This document shows, piece by piece, positions 1 to 9,061 of a stretch of DNA of 40,045 bases (the first letter of the stretch is position 1; each line of letters starts with the position of its first letter). The stretch is from Selenomonadaceae bacterium (GTDB lineage Bacteria; Bacillota; Negativicutes; Selenomonadales; Selenomonadaceae). The stretch covers positions 1 to 40,045 of the forward strand of contig JAFRRH010000039.1 of the NCBI GenBank assembly GCA_017428215.1, in the 5' to 3' direction. The notes beneath the pieces were generated by a model. The model worked only from the letters and a program-made list of their open reading frames with translations. It was not told where the DNA came from and searched no databases. The position numbers and the translations under genes were made by a program.

Positions 1-97
1 CGTTGCGCTTTTGTAAGGCAGTAGCGTTCGTGATAAAATGAATTTGACATAAGCACTTTCCTTTGGCTGATTTTTCAAATTCATTTTACCAAAGATT

Positions 98-783
98 TTG
101 CTTATGTTTTATTTTTCGACTTTACCAACACGCTCTAAGAAACTCAGACGCGAGCAGAGACGTTTGAGCCGAAAATACGAATCAAAGAAAAAGAGAGGTG
201 AAAAAACTGCTGCTTACTCTGCAAACATAGAAAAACAAGTTGTCAAGATACAGCGACTTTATCAAACCTTGACGAACATTCGCGTAGACTACGAGAATAA
301 AATTATTTCGGCGATTATGAAACGAGAACCAAGTTTCATAGTGCTGGAAAATTTAAACGTTCGGGCAATGATGAAGAATCGGCATTTATCAAGAGCGATA
401 GCGGCACAACGATTTTCTTACTTCAGAATGAAATTAACGATAAAAGCGAAGCAACGCGGAATTGAAGTGAGAATCGTGGATAGATTTTATCCGAGTTCAA
501 AGAAATGTTCACAATGCGGGCGAATTAAGTCTGATTTAAAACTCAAGGATAGGATTTATCGTTGTGAATGCGGTTTGGAACTGGATAGAGATTTGAATGC
601 GGCAATCAACTTGAAAAACTACCGGTGGCTAGCCGGAAAGTAACGACTGTGGAGTGTTATACAAACGTTGGTAGCTTCGGCAAAGACGGACACGTTGAAA
701 CAGTAAGACAGAATCGCGAGGTCTGTCCGAATCATCTTGACATAGACACAACAGATATTTGTCTACAAGTGACTATGTTTTAG
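98..783 (+). pseudogene. tnpB: IS605-family TnpB (OrfB), truncated and frameshifted
   Basis: The open frame 98-643 gives the C-terminal half of an IS200/IS605 TnpB, the RNA-guided RuvC-like nuclease of these transposons. Visible parts are the basic stretch LRREQRRLSRK, the second RuvC motif IVLENLNV, a zinc finger with two CxxC-type pairs (CSQCG and CECG), and the third RuvC motif DRDLNAAINLKN. The N-terminal region with the first catalytic Asp is missing, and 1-97 has stops in all three forward frames. After LKNY the frame ends at 641-643, but the frame starting at 601 stays open to a TAG at 781 and reads like a natural TnpB tail (PVASRKVTTVE). This implies a 1-2 base indel near 620. No tnpA is present. 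The gene is inactive as read. Confidence 0.85.
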
Positions 784-796
784 CAGCAGGCGAGCA

Positions 797-2236
797 ATGG
801 AACAGCGATTAAAAAAAATTTTCTCCGACATGGTAGTTTACAAAGATTTAAAGAATAGCAATTTTTTTTCTGCGCTAAGTTTGCCGTCGTTTATGCGCGA
901 TTGGCTTTTACGGAGATTCGAGGACGCGGATGGGAAATTTAACGCGGACGAGCTGTCAGATTTTATACGGCGATTTATTCCCAAAAAAGACGATTGGAAG
1001 ACTATTAAAAGCCGCATTGTTATGGACAATGAACACGTTAAACTTTTGGCGAAGATTTCCATTGAAATTGACATTGCCAACGGCGCGGCGTCGTTTTCTC
1101 TACCAGATTTCGGACTTTCGGCTAAGGAAACGATGATTGACGAAAATATTTGGTATCTTTACAAAGATGAACTTGTCAACGGGCGCGAAGTTTGGGGTAT
1201 GATTCAGCTTGGTTATCGTCCGCCTGATTACGATGCGCGACCGAAAATTCCCGGCAAAATTCGCTTGCTGAAGTTTAAAAATTTTTGTCCGTATAAAATC
1301 GATTTAGACTTTTACAAGGACGCAAGAAAAAATTTTTCCTTCGATGAGTGGCTAGAAATTCTTTTGGGCGCGATTGACTACAACGCGGCAGGTTACGAGC
1401 ATGAGGAAGAAAAATTGACAATGCTCACGCGGCTTTTGCCTTTTGTCGAGAAGCGATTAAATTTGATTGAGCTTGCGCCAAAGGGTACGGGCAAATCTTA
1501 CGTATTCGGGCAAGTCAGCCGTTTTGGTTGGCTCTCCAGCGGTGGAACTATGAGCCGCGCCAAAATGTTTTACGACATGCAAAAACGTCAAGAAGGTCTC
1601 GTTGCTTATAACGACTTTGTGACGCTTGACGAGGTGCAGACGATTTCTTTTAAGGATACGGACGAGGTTCGCGCCGCCTTGAAAGGTTTTTTGGAAAATG
1701 GCGTTTACACGGTCGGCAACCACTCCAACAACGCTGACGCCGGTGTAATTCTCTGCGGAAATATTGCAAAGGCGACAATGGATATGGACGGCGCGGCGAA
1801 TATGTTTGACGAATTGCCGACGGTTTTTCACGAGTCCGCGCTGATTGAACGCTTTCACGGTTTTATTAAGGGTTGGAATATCCCGCGCATGAATGACGAC
1901 ATGAAAATTTGCGGCTGGGCTTTGAATTCCGAATATTTTTGTTCTATACTCCACGAACTGCGCGAAGATGTAAGTTATCGTGCAATCGTCGATAAACTCG
2001 TTAAGGTGCCCGAAAAAGCCGACACGCGAGACACCGCCGCGATTAAACGTATTGCAACGGCGTATTTGAAATTATTTTTCCCGAATGTCCGCCGCGCAGA
2101 AGAAATCGACAAAAAACTTTTCAGTCGATACTGTTTGGAGCGTGCCTGTCAAATGCGTGCGACGATTAGGAAACAACTTGCCCTGCTTGATATTGAGTAC
2201 GCTGGTAAAACTATTCCAAAGTTCGAGGTAATTTAA
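797..2236 (+). CDS. brxL: BrxL-like AAA+ ATPase, short form (TIGR02688-type)
   Basis: This 479-residue protein resembles BrxL, the Lon-related AAA+ ATPase of BREX phage-defence systems. The Walker A motif APKGTGKSY lies at about 227-235, Walker B FVTLDEV at about 274-280, and a sensor-like GVILCGNI at about 316-323. The family-typical stretch ALIERFHGFIKGWNIP is at about 348-363. The N-terminal 200 residues form a BrxL-type accessory domain. It ends soon after the AAA+ lid, so it has no C-terminal Lon-like domain, matching the short family of about 450-480 residues rather than the roughly 680-residue BREX type 1 form. The ATG follows an AGG six bases upstream. It is directly followed by the zinc-ribbon gene. 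No PglZ, BrxC, BrxA or BrxB is in the window, so a complete BREX system is not shown here. Confidence 0.82.
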   Translation: MEQRLKKIFSDMVVYKDLKNSNFFSALSLPSFMRDWLLRRFEDADGKFNADELSDFIRRFIPKKDDWKTIKSRIVMDNEHVKLLAKISIEIDIANGAASFSLPDFGLSAKETMIDENIWYLYKDELVNGREVWGMIQLGYRPPDYDARPKIPGKIRLLKFKNFCPYKIDLDFYKDARKNFSFDEWLEILLGAIDYNAAGYEHEEEKLTMLTRLLPFVEKRLNLIELAPKGTGKSYVFGQVSRFGWLSSGGTMSRAKMFYDMQKRQEGLVAYNDFVTLDEVQTISFKDTDEVRAALKGFLENGVYTVGNHSNNADAGVILCGNIAKATMDMDGAANMFDELPTVFHESALIERFHGFIKGWNIPRMNDDMKICGWALNSEYFCSILHELREDVSYRAIVDKLVKVPEKADTRDTAAIKRIATAYLKLFFPNVRRAEEIDKKLFSRYCLERACQMRATIRKQLALLDIEYAGKTIPKFEVI

Positions 2237-2443
2237 TTGGCGAAGAAAATTTTTAGTTGCGTTGCTTGCGGTAAGCGTCCACTTACAAAAAACGAAATCG
2301 GCATAACAAAAAAACTCTTGGGCATGCAGTCCAAGAATTTTTATTGCGTTAATTGCCTGGCAAATTTTTTGGAAGTCGAGCCGCAAGATATTCGTGATAA
2401 GATTGAGGATTTTAAAAATGACGGTTGCAAACTCTTTGAATAA
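2237..2443 (+). CDS. Small zinc-ribbon protein linked to cysteine desulfurase
   Basis: A 68-residue protein with an N-terminal CVAC pair and a second CVNC pair about 30 residues later, which together look like one zinc-binding ribbon. The C-terminal half is a predicted acidic helix (EVEPQDIRDKIEDFKNDG). It starts with TTG immediately after the brxL stop, with GAGGTAA about ten bases upstream. Its 3' end overlaps the start of the cysteine desulfurase gene, so the two are probably translationally coupled. Similar small CxxC proteins next to cysteine desulfurases are familiar from Firmicutes, but I know of no assigned function. A role in sulfur or metal handling is inference. Confidence 0.7.
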   Translation: MAKKIFSCVACGKRPLTKNEIGITKKLLGMQSKNFYCVNCLANFLEVEPQDIRDKIEDFKNDGCKLFE

Positions 2444-3590
2444 AATTATCTACGTTGACAACGCCGCGACAACCAAAATTGATGATGACGCTTTGGCTTT
2501 GATGATTGACTTGCAGAAAAATTTTTTTGCTAATCCGTCGTCGGCTTATAAATTGTCGCGCCCGTTGAAAAAAATTCTGCGCGAGTCGCGTGAAAAAATT
2601 GCCGCCTGCATTAACGCTGAACCGCAGGAAATTTTTTTTACGTCGGGTGGCACGGAAAGCGACAACTGGGCGATAAAATCTTCCGTGCTTGCGTGTTTGA
2701 ACGAACGCCCGAATATAATCACTTCTGCCATTGAGCACAAAGCCATTTTAAATTCCTGCGCGGCGATGAAAAATTTAGGTTGCACCGTTACGAAAATTCC
2801 CGTTGATAAATCCGGCGCAGTTAATCCCGTCAATTTACAAGAAAAAATTTCACAGCGAACGAAAATTATTTCTATCATGCTTGCCAATAATGAAGTCGGG
2901 ACGATTCAGCCGATTAAGTCGCTGGCAGAAATTGCACATGCGGCAGGAAAAATTTTTCATACGGACGCGGTTCAGGCAATCGGGCACATTCCCGTTGACG
3001 TAAAACTTTTAGGCGTAGATATGCTTTCTGCTTCTGCGCATAAGTTTAACGGTCCAAAGGGCATGGGTTTTCTTTACGTTCGCGACGGGCTGAAACTTTT
3101 GCCTTACATTGACGGCGGCGCACAAGAATTTTCTAAGCGGGCGGGCACGGAAAATTTTCCTGCGATTGCGGCGATGGCTCTTGCGCTTGAAAAAAATTGT
3201 CGCGACATGGAAAATAACGCCGAAAAACTTTCTGCCTGCACTAAAATTTTACTCGACGACTTGAGAAATAATAATGTTGACTTCATAATAAACGGCGGCG
3301 AAAATCGTTTGCCTGGTCATTTAAATTTGTCGTTTAGAAATTGCGACGGCGAAACGCTTTTGCACAGGCTCGACTTGAAAAATATTTGCGTCTCCACCGG
3401 TTCGGCTTGCAATTCCAGACAAACAAAAATTTCTCACGTGTTGCAAGCTTTAGCCGTTCCAAAAGATTTTATTCGCGGAACAATCCGAATTACTTTTGGT
3501 AAAGAAAATTCCTGCGACGATTCTAAAATCATCAGCAAAAACTTAATAAATTTTATGCAAAGGGTTAATGATAATTATGAACGACGTTAA
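2418..3590 (+). CDS. Cysteine desulfurase (IscS/NifS family)
   Basis: A class V aminotransferase-fold PLP enzyme of 390 residues that removes sulfur from L-cysteine as an enzyme persulfide and leaves alanine. The N-terminus carries IYVDNAATT. The PLP lysine lies in SAHKFNGPKG, and the catalytic cysteine in the loop STGSACNSR near the C-terminus. I chose ATG 2418 because GAGGA lies eight bases upstream; an upstream in-frame start at 2394 lacks a good site. The gene overlaps the zinc-ribbon gene and its end overlaps the next gene. It sits between two defence-type genes, which recalls DndA of DNA phosphorothioation, but no dndBCDE genes are visible. A housekeeping role in tRNA thiolation or Fe-S assembly is the simpler view. 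Confidence 0.92.
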   Translation: MTVANSLNKIIYVDNAATTKIDDDALALMIDLQKNFFANPSSAYKLSRPLKKILRESREKIAACINAEPQEIFFTSGGTESDNWAIKSSVLACLNERPNIITSAIEHKAILNSCAAMKNLGCTVTKIPVDKSGAVNPVNLQEKISQRTKIISIMLANNEVGTIQPIKSLAEIAHAAGKIFHTDAVQAIGHIPVDVKLLGVDMLSASAHKFNGPKGMGFLYVRDGLKLLPYIDGGAQEFSKRAGTENFPAIAAMALALEKNCRDMENNAEKLSACTKILLDDLRNNNVDFIINGGENRLPGHLNLSFRNCDGETLLHRLDLKNICVSTGSACNSRQTKISHVLQALAVPKDFIRGTIRITFGKENSCDDSKIISKNLINFMQRVNDNYERR

Positions 3591-6267
3591 AAAATTTATA
3601 GCGCAATGGAGCGGGCACGGCTACGAAAAGGGCGAAACGCATGCCTTTTGGCTGTCTTTTCTGCGCGACGTGTTCGACATTTCAGAGCCGGAAAAATTTA
3701 TAACTTTTGAAGTGCCGATTCCGCACGGCTTTATTGACGCGCTCCTTGACGATACGAAAACTTTAATCGAACAAAAAAGTTCGTCCGTTAATCTCGACGA
3801 TATAGAAATTTTTAATCAAGCAAAACGCTACAACGACGCGCTGGAATATTCGCGCAAGGCTCGTTGGATTATAACTTGCAACTTTAAAGAATTTCGCGTT
3901 TACGACATGGATAAACGGCGTCCGGAACTTGATCCGATTAAAATTCTGCTTGACGAATTGCACGAAAAATTTCACGCGCTAGACTTCCTCGTTGACCAAA
4001 ATAAAAATAAATTGCGCATCGAACTCGAATTATCGCTTAAAGCCGGCGAAATCGTCGGTAAACTTTATGACGCTCTGCACGCCCAATATCTCAATCCCGA
4101 TAACGAAAACTCTTTGGCAAGCCTTAACAAACTTTGCGTGAGGCTTGTCTTTTGTTTATATGCCGAGAGCGCGGGCATTTTCGGTAAGCATAAAATTTTT
4201 CGCGACTATCTGCAGAAGGAAAATAATATTCGGCGCGGCTTGCTTGATTTGTTCGACGTGCTAAATACTCCCGTTGCTGAACGCGACCCTTACTTAGACG
4301 ACACGTTGAAAAAATTTCCGTTCGTAAATGGCGGGCTGTTCAGCGGCGCAATCGAAATTCCCAACTTCACGCCCGAAATTAAAAATCTCCTGCTTGAAGA
4401 GGCGTCCAGTGGCTTTAATTGGGCGGGCATTTCTCCGACAATTTTTGGCGCGGTCTTTGAATCAACGCTTAATCCGCTAACACGTCGCGCCAGCGGCATG
4501 CACTACACCAGCATTGAAAATATCCACAAAGTAATTGACCCGTTGTTTTTGGAAGACCTGCGCGGCGAACTTCAATCAATCAAACAATCCGCCCGCAACC
4601 ACAAGAAAAATCTGCTCGCCTTTCAAGAGAAACTCGCCACGATAAAAATTTTTGATCCCGCTTGCGGCTCCGGTAATTTCTTGACGGAAAGTTATCTTAG
4701 CTTGCGACGTTTGGAAAATGAAATCCTAAAAGAATTATTCGGCAGTCAAATTCAGCTCGGCGAATTCGTCAATCCTATCAAAGTTTCCATTGGACAATTT
4801 TACGGCGTGGAAATTAACGACTTCGCTGTTGCCGTCGCCCAAACTGCCCTGTGGATTGCTGAACTCCAAATGATTCAGGAGACGCAAGAAATTATTCATC
4901 ACGACTTGGACTTTCTGCCGCTGAAAAGTTACGCTAACATTCACGAGGGCAACGCGCTACATCTCGACTGGAAAAATATTTGTCCGCAAACAGATTTTAT
5001 TATCGGCAACCCGCCATTTGTCGGCAAAAGTTTTCAGACTGCCGCGCAGAAAGCTGACATGAAAAATATTTTCGCGGGCATTACCGGTTATGGCAACCTC
5101 GACTACGTGGCGTGTTGGTTCAAAAAAGCCGCCGATTTTATTCAAGGCACCAAAACTGCTTGCGCGTTCGTCGCGACAAATTCTATTGCGCAGGGAATTG
5201 CCGTGCCGCCGCTTTGGACTTATCTTTTCGGGCGCGGCGTCAAAGTTAATTTTGTTCATCAAACTTTTAAGTGGACAAGCGAGAGCCAAGATATTGCCGC
5301 CGTTCATTGCGTTATCGTCGGTTTTGCTAACTTCGACGCGCCCATTAAAAAAATTTTCGACGGGCAAAGCGTTCGTGTTGTGCCGTTTATTAATGCTTAT
5401 CTGCTCGACGCGCCCGATGTCATTGTTCTGCCGCAAGCTAAACCACAGCGCGACGACGTGCCGCCTATGAATGTTGGAGCAAATCCCACTGACGGCGGAA
5501 ATCTTATATTGACGATTAACGAACGCGACGAACTCATTGATAAAAATCCACTTACCGAAAAATATATTCATACGTTCTTAAGTGGCGAAGATTTTATCAA
5601 TGGCAAAGTGCGTTATTGTTTATGGCTTAAAGATTGCCCGCCTAACGAATTGCGCAAAATGCCCCGCGTGATGAAACGTGTCGAAGCTGTTAGAGATTTT
5701 CGACTGGCAAGCAAAAGCGTAGAAATTCGCCGATATGCTAAAGTACCTACGCTTTTCGCCCGAACCAGATATGTTGACGCGCCAAAACTCGTTATACCGC
5801 GAACATCATCTGCAAATCGTCAATATATTCCAATGGGATTTGTTGAAGCTGAAGTTGTTATTAGTGACGGCGGTATTTTCATTCCGAACGCAGAAATTTA
5901 TCATTTTGGAGTTTTAACTAGTTCGATTCATATGGCTTGGATGCGAGTTACTGCGGGAAGATTTGGAATCGGCTATCGATACGGACGAGATACAGTTTAC
6001 AATACTTTTACGTGGTGCGAGCCGACGCCCGCGCAGAAAAAAAATATAGAGCAGACCGCGCAGAAAATTTTAGACGTGAGAAAAAATTATCCCGACGCGA
6101 CATTAGCAGATTTATATGATGAACTTTCCATGCCAAAAGATTTACGGGACGCGCATAAAAAAAACGACCGCGCAGTTGCAATCGCCTATGGTTTGGAAAA
6201 TTTTTTAGAAGATGAATCCGCCATTGTCGTTGCGCTGTTGAAACTTTATGCCGCCTCAAAAGTTTAA
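3577..6267 (+). CDS. MmeI-like type IIG/IIL restriction-modification enzyme
   Basis: A single-chain restriction endonuclease and adenine methyltransferase of about 896 residues. The N-terminal PD-(D/E)XK nuclease shows FIDALLDD followed by LIEQK at about residues 54-67. A helical spacer follows. The gamma-class methyltransferase carries motif I IFDPACGSGNF near 358-368 and motif IV NPPF near 478-481. The region from about 600 to 820 should be the target-recognition domain, and the C-terminus is helical. In this family one recognition domain sets both cutting and methylation, so no separate specificity subunit is needed. The length fits the family and no break is visible. Two ATGs (3568, 3577) share an AAAGGG; both spacings are imperfect. 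The gene is coupled to the desulfurase and closes the run begun by brxL. Confidence 0.88.
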   Translation: MNDVKKFIAQWSGHGYEKGETHAFWLSFLRDVFDISEPEKFITFEVPIPHGFIDALLDDTKTLIEQKSSSVNLDDIEIFNQAKRYNDALEYSRKARWIITCNFKEFRVYDMDKRRPELDPIKILLDELHEKFHALDFLVDQNKNKLRIELELSLKAGEIVGKLYDALHAQYLNPDNENSLASLNKLCVRLVFCLYAESAGIFGKHKIFRDYLQKENNIRRGLLDLFDVLNTPVAERDPYLDDTLKKFPFVNGGLFSGAIEIPNFTPEIKNLLLEEASSGFNWAGISPTIFGAVFESTLNPLTRRASGMHYTSIENIHKVIDPLFLEDLRGELQSIKQSARNHKKNLLAFQEKLATIKIFDPACGSGNFLTESYLSLRRLENEILKELFGSQIQLGEFVNPIKVSIGQFYGVEINDFAVAVAQTALWIAELQMIQETQEIIHHDLDFLPLKSYANIHEGNALHLDWKNICPQTDFIIGNPPFVGKSFQTAAQKADMKNIFAGITGYGNLDYVACWFKKAADFIQGTKTACAFVATNSIAQGIAVPPLWTYLFGRGVKVNFVHQTFKWTSESQDIAAVHCVIVGFANFDAPIKKIFDGQSVRVVPFINAYLLDAPDVIVLPQAKPQRDDVPPMNVGANPTDGGNLILTINERDELIDKNPLTEKYIHTFLSGEDFINGKVRYCLWLKDCPPNELRKMPRVMKRVEAVRDFRLASKSVEIRRYAKVPTLFARTRYVDAPKLVIPRTSSANRQYIPMGFVEAEVVISDGGIFIPNAEIYHFGVLTSSIHMAWMRVTAGRFGIGYRYGRDTVYNTFTWCEPTPAQKKNIEQTAQKILDVRKNYPDATLADLYDELSMPKDLRDAHKKNDRAVAIAYGLENFLEDESAIVVALLKLYAASKV

Positions 6268-6282
6268 TGTCGCCTCTGCAAC

Positions 6283-6311
6283 TTGATATTTGTTTCACAA
6301 CGTGTTAAGCT
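6283..6311 (+). promoter_or_regulatory. Possible sigma-A promoter of the aminotransferase-comEC run
   Basis: TTGATA and TAAGCT are separated by 17 bases in the only sizeable gap between the defence run and the aminotransferase gene. The -10 box is poor, so this is tentative. Confidence 0.3.
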
Positions 6312-6338
6312 AAAAAAAATTTCTACGGAGTGATTGAG

Positions 6339-7637
6339 TTGGAAAAATATATCGGCGCGAAAAAAATTTTAGAAAAAAAGCGCGAATACATTATGCCCTG
6401 TCTTGGACATTTTTACAGCGACCCGCCGCAATTCGTGCGCGGTGAAATGCAATATCTCTTCGACACGACGGGCAAAAAATATCTTGATTGCTACGCGGGC
6501 GTCTCTGTAATTAATTGCGGACATTGCAACCCATTTATAACCGAACGCATGATTGAGCAGATTAAAACTCTTCAACACGTCTGCAACATTTACTTGACGG
6601 AGAATTTTGTTAATCTTGCCGAACGGCTCGCGGAAGTTGCGCCGGGCGATTTACAAAAAAGTTTTTTCTGTTCGACTGGCACGGAAGCTAACGAAGGCTC
6701 GCTTTTGCTTGCGTCGATTTATACAAAAAGTTCCGAGTTTATCGCCTTGCAAAGTGGCTTGCACGGACGGACAAAACTCACCATGAGCTTGACGGGTATT
6801 GGCATGTGGCGCACCGACCCGCAACCTGTCGGCGGAATAAATTTTGCTCCGAATCCGTATTGTTATCGTTGTCCGCTCGGAAAAAGTTATCCCGACTGCG
6901 ATTTAGAGTGTGCAAATAAAATTGAAACGATAATTCAGACCGCGACTTCGGGAAAAATTGCCGCGTTAATCGCCGAACCGATTCAAGGCAACGCGGGAAT
7001 TGTCGTGCCGCCCAAAAATTATTTCAAGCGTGTTAAAGAAATTCTTGCCAAATACGGCGCGTTGTTGATTGCTGACGAAGTTCAAACGGGATTTGCTCGT
7101 ACAGGGAAAATGTTCGCGATAGAAAATTTCGACGTGACACCCGACATCATGAGCGTTGCAAAAGCTTTGGGCAATGGACAGCCAATCAGCGCGTTCATAA
7201 GCACAAAAAAAATCGCCGACACTTACACACGTCCTGGCGCGTCAACACTCGGCGGCAATCCCGTTTCCTCGACGGCAGGACTTGCAGTTCTCGACTACAT
7301 TAAAGAAAAAAATCTTATGGACAATGCCAAAGCTCGCGGCGAACAACTCATGAACGGCTTAAAAACTTTGCAAAAAAAATTCCCGATAATCGGCGACGTG
7401 CGCGGTATCGGGCTTATGGTCGGCGCGGAGTTCGTTCACGCTGATAAATCGCCCGCCTTTAAAGAGCTTGACGAACTTTTAGAGGAGCTTAAAAATCGCG
7501 GCTTTATCGTCGGCAAAAATGGTGTCGGCAGAAATGTTTTGGCGTTCCAACCTCCGCTTGTCATCACGGAAAAAAATGTTGACGACATGTTAAACGCGAT
7601 TGAAATTATTTTGGAGAGTAAACATGGACGAGGATAA
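6339..7637 (+). CDS. Class III PLP-dependent aminotransferase
   Basis: A fold-type I aminotransferase of 432 residues in the acetylornithine/ornithine/4-aminobutyrate group, closest in style to the AGXT2-like or 'aspartate aminotransferase family' proteins. Visible signs are STGTEANEGSL for phosphate binding, ADEVQTGFARTGK with the PLP-contacting Asp, and SVAKALGNGQP with the Schiff-base Lys. The cysteine-rich PYCYRCPLGKSYPDCDLEC segment is typical of this branch. The exact substrate cannot be read from sequence. TTG 6339 is preferred because GGAG lies eight bases upstream; the GTG at 6330 overlaps that site. The 3' end overlaps the DUF502 gene by 14 bases. Confidence 0.88.
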   Translation: MEKYIGAKKILEKKREYIMPCLGHFYSDPPQFVRGEMQYLFDTTGKKYLDCYAGVSVINCGHCNPFITERMIEQIKTLQHVCNIYLTENFVNLAERLAEVAPGDLQKSFFCSTGTEANEGSLLLASIYTKSSEFIALQSGLHGRTKLTMSLTGIGMWRTDPQPVGGINFAPNPYCYRCPLGKSYPDCDLECANKIETIIQTATSGKIAALIAEPIQGNAGIVVPPKNYFKRVKEILAKYGALLIADEVQTGFARTGKMFAIENFDVTPDIMSVAKALGNGQPISAFISTKKIADTYTRPGASTLGGNPVSSTAGLAVLDYIKEKNLMDNAKARGEQLMNGLKTLQKKFPIIGDVRGIGLMVGAEFVHADKSPAFKELDELLEELKNRGFIVGKNGVGRNVLAFQPPLVITEKNVDDMLNAIEIILESKHGRG

Positions 7638-8304
7638 AAAGCCAAAATCTTTTACGGAGCAAATCTCAAGCAGTTTTTTCAAGGGACTGCTAATCTTGGT
7701 ACCGCCCGCGATAACAGTTTTCGTGATTAAGTGGCTGTTTGAGGTGACGGAGGAAACAATCGGGAGCTATTTGCCCGCAAAATTGCCTGGCGTGGGGCTT
7801 TTGATTGTCTTAGTTTCAATTTGGATTGTCGGCGTGCTCAGCGGCAATTTTTTATCGAAAAAAATTTTAGAGTTCTTCGACGGCATAATCAGCAAAATTC
7901 CCGTCGTGAAATTTATTTATAAATCGGTTAAGCAAGTGTCTAAGGCGGTTTTCGAGTCGGATTCGATGTTTAAAAGTGTCGTGCTCGTGCCCTATCAAAA
8001 ATCCTATGTGCTGGCGTTCCAAATGTTGACGGTGCCCGAACCGATTAAAGAAAAACTCGGCGACGATTATGTTTGCGTCTATATGCCGTGGAGCATGAAC
8101 ATGACGGCGGGCATGAATTTCTTTGTAAAAAAATCCGACGTAATTAAGCTGGACATGTTGCCGCAAGACGCACTGCAATTTATTTTGACGGCAGGAACAA
8201 TTTCAACGGCGGGGCTTATTCCAACAGATTTGGAGAAACTCAAAAACGTCGAGCAACGTAACGTTTCAGACATTGCTCGCGACGTGGTAAACAAAGAAAA
8301 ATAA
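7624..8304 (+). CDS. DUF502 family integral membrane protein
   Basis: A 226-residue inner-membrane protein with two hydrophobic segments at about 18-40 and 57-75, followed by a soluble domain with the family-typical KIPVVKFIYKSVKQV and a glycine/proline-rich region ending in TAGLIPTD. DUF502 proteins are widespread in bacteria and their biochemical role is not established to my knowledge. The ATG at 7624 lies within the end of the aminotransferase gene after GGAGAG, so the pair is coupled. The recO gene follows almost at once. Confidence 0.85.
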   Translation: MDEDKKPKSFTEQISSSFFKGLLILVPPAITVFVIKWLFEVTEETIGSYLPAKLPGVGLLIVLVSIWIVGVLSGNFLSKKILEFFDGIISKIPVVKFIYKSVKQVSKAVFESDSMFKSVVLVPYQKSYVLAFQMLTVPEPIKEKLGDDYVCVYMPWSMNMTAGMNFFVKKSDVIKLDMLPQDALQFILTAGTISTAGLIPTDLEKLKNVEQRNVSDIARDVVNKEK

Positions 8305-8320
8305 TTTGGAGAAAAAATTT

Positions 8321-9061
8321 TTGGAAACTTTTACGGTTGAGGCTGTAGTTTTAAAGACGGACGATTTCGGCGACGCTAACAGAGTTGTAACTCTCTTTAC
8401 CAAAGAATATGGCAAGCTTGAGGCGAATGCTTATGGCTGTCGTCGTTCACGCAGTCCACTTTCGGGCGCAATGCAAATGTTCAATCATATTTCGGCGCAA
8501 CTAACACGCGGTGCAAAGGTTGATACGATTCGCGATGCGGACATTTTAAATTTCTATGACACATTGACTAAAGATTTAGAGCGATTAGCTTATGCGTCGT
8601 TGCTTTTTGAAATCGTGAACCGAATGACTTTTCCGCGCCAACAGGAGCTTGAGACGTTTGAATTATTGACGAAATCTTTACCGGTACTAAGCACACGCAA
8701 TCCGCGAATTGCCGCGCTTATTGGGGCTTGTCAATTTATGGAGACTAGCGGCGTGCAGTTAAATTTTAGTCGGTGCGTCCATTGCGGCAAGGAAATTTTC
8801 GGCGACGCGGCGATTAGTTTGCTTGACGGCGGCGCAGTTTGCATGAATTGTATCGACGCCGCGCAGGACACTCGCCCTTATCCCGAAGCCCTCCGAAAAA
8901 CTTTTGATACAATGCTCGGCTTTAATTGGCGCGAAGATACCAAATTGACTTTCAACACGCGGCAACTTAACGCGGCAGAAAAATTTTTTGTCGATTATGT
9001 TCAATCTGTTTTGGGCAACAGCTTAAAATCCATGCAATTTATTCGCGAGTTTATAAGTTAA
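8321..9061 (+). CDS. recO: DNA repair protein RecO
   Basis: RecO, 246 residues, which with RecR loads RecA onto SSB-coated single-stranded DNA in the RecF pathway. The N-terminal OB fold begins VEAVVLKTDDFGDANRVVTL and continues with KEYGKLEANAYGCRR. The helical C-terminal domain carries the zinc site CVHCG and CMNC at about 155-180. TTG 8321 is preferred because GGAG lies nine bases upstream; an in-frame TTG at 8306 has no such site. The stop overlaps the ATG of comEC. Confidence 0.95.
   Translation: METFTVEAVVLKTDDFGDANRVVTLFTKEYGKLEANAYGCRRSRSPLSGAMQMFNHISAQLTRGAKVDTIRDADILNFYDTLTKDLERLAYASLLFEIVNRMTFPRQQELETFELLTKSLPVLSTRNPRIAALIGACQFMETSGVQLNFSRCVHCGKEIFGDAAISLLDGGAVCMNCIDAAQDTRPYPEALRKTFDTMLGFNWREDTKLTFNTRQLNAAEKFFVDYVQSVLGNSLKSMQFIREFIS

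Noticed and set aside
1457..1954. Minus-strand ORF inside brxL
   Set aside because: A shadow of a well-supported gene with continuous AAA+ motifs on the plus strand.
797..6267. Complete BREX or Dnd (phosphorothioation) system
   Set aside because: Only a short BrxL and a lone cysteine desulfurase are present. PglZ, BrxC, PglX-type BREX methylase and dndBCDE are all absent.
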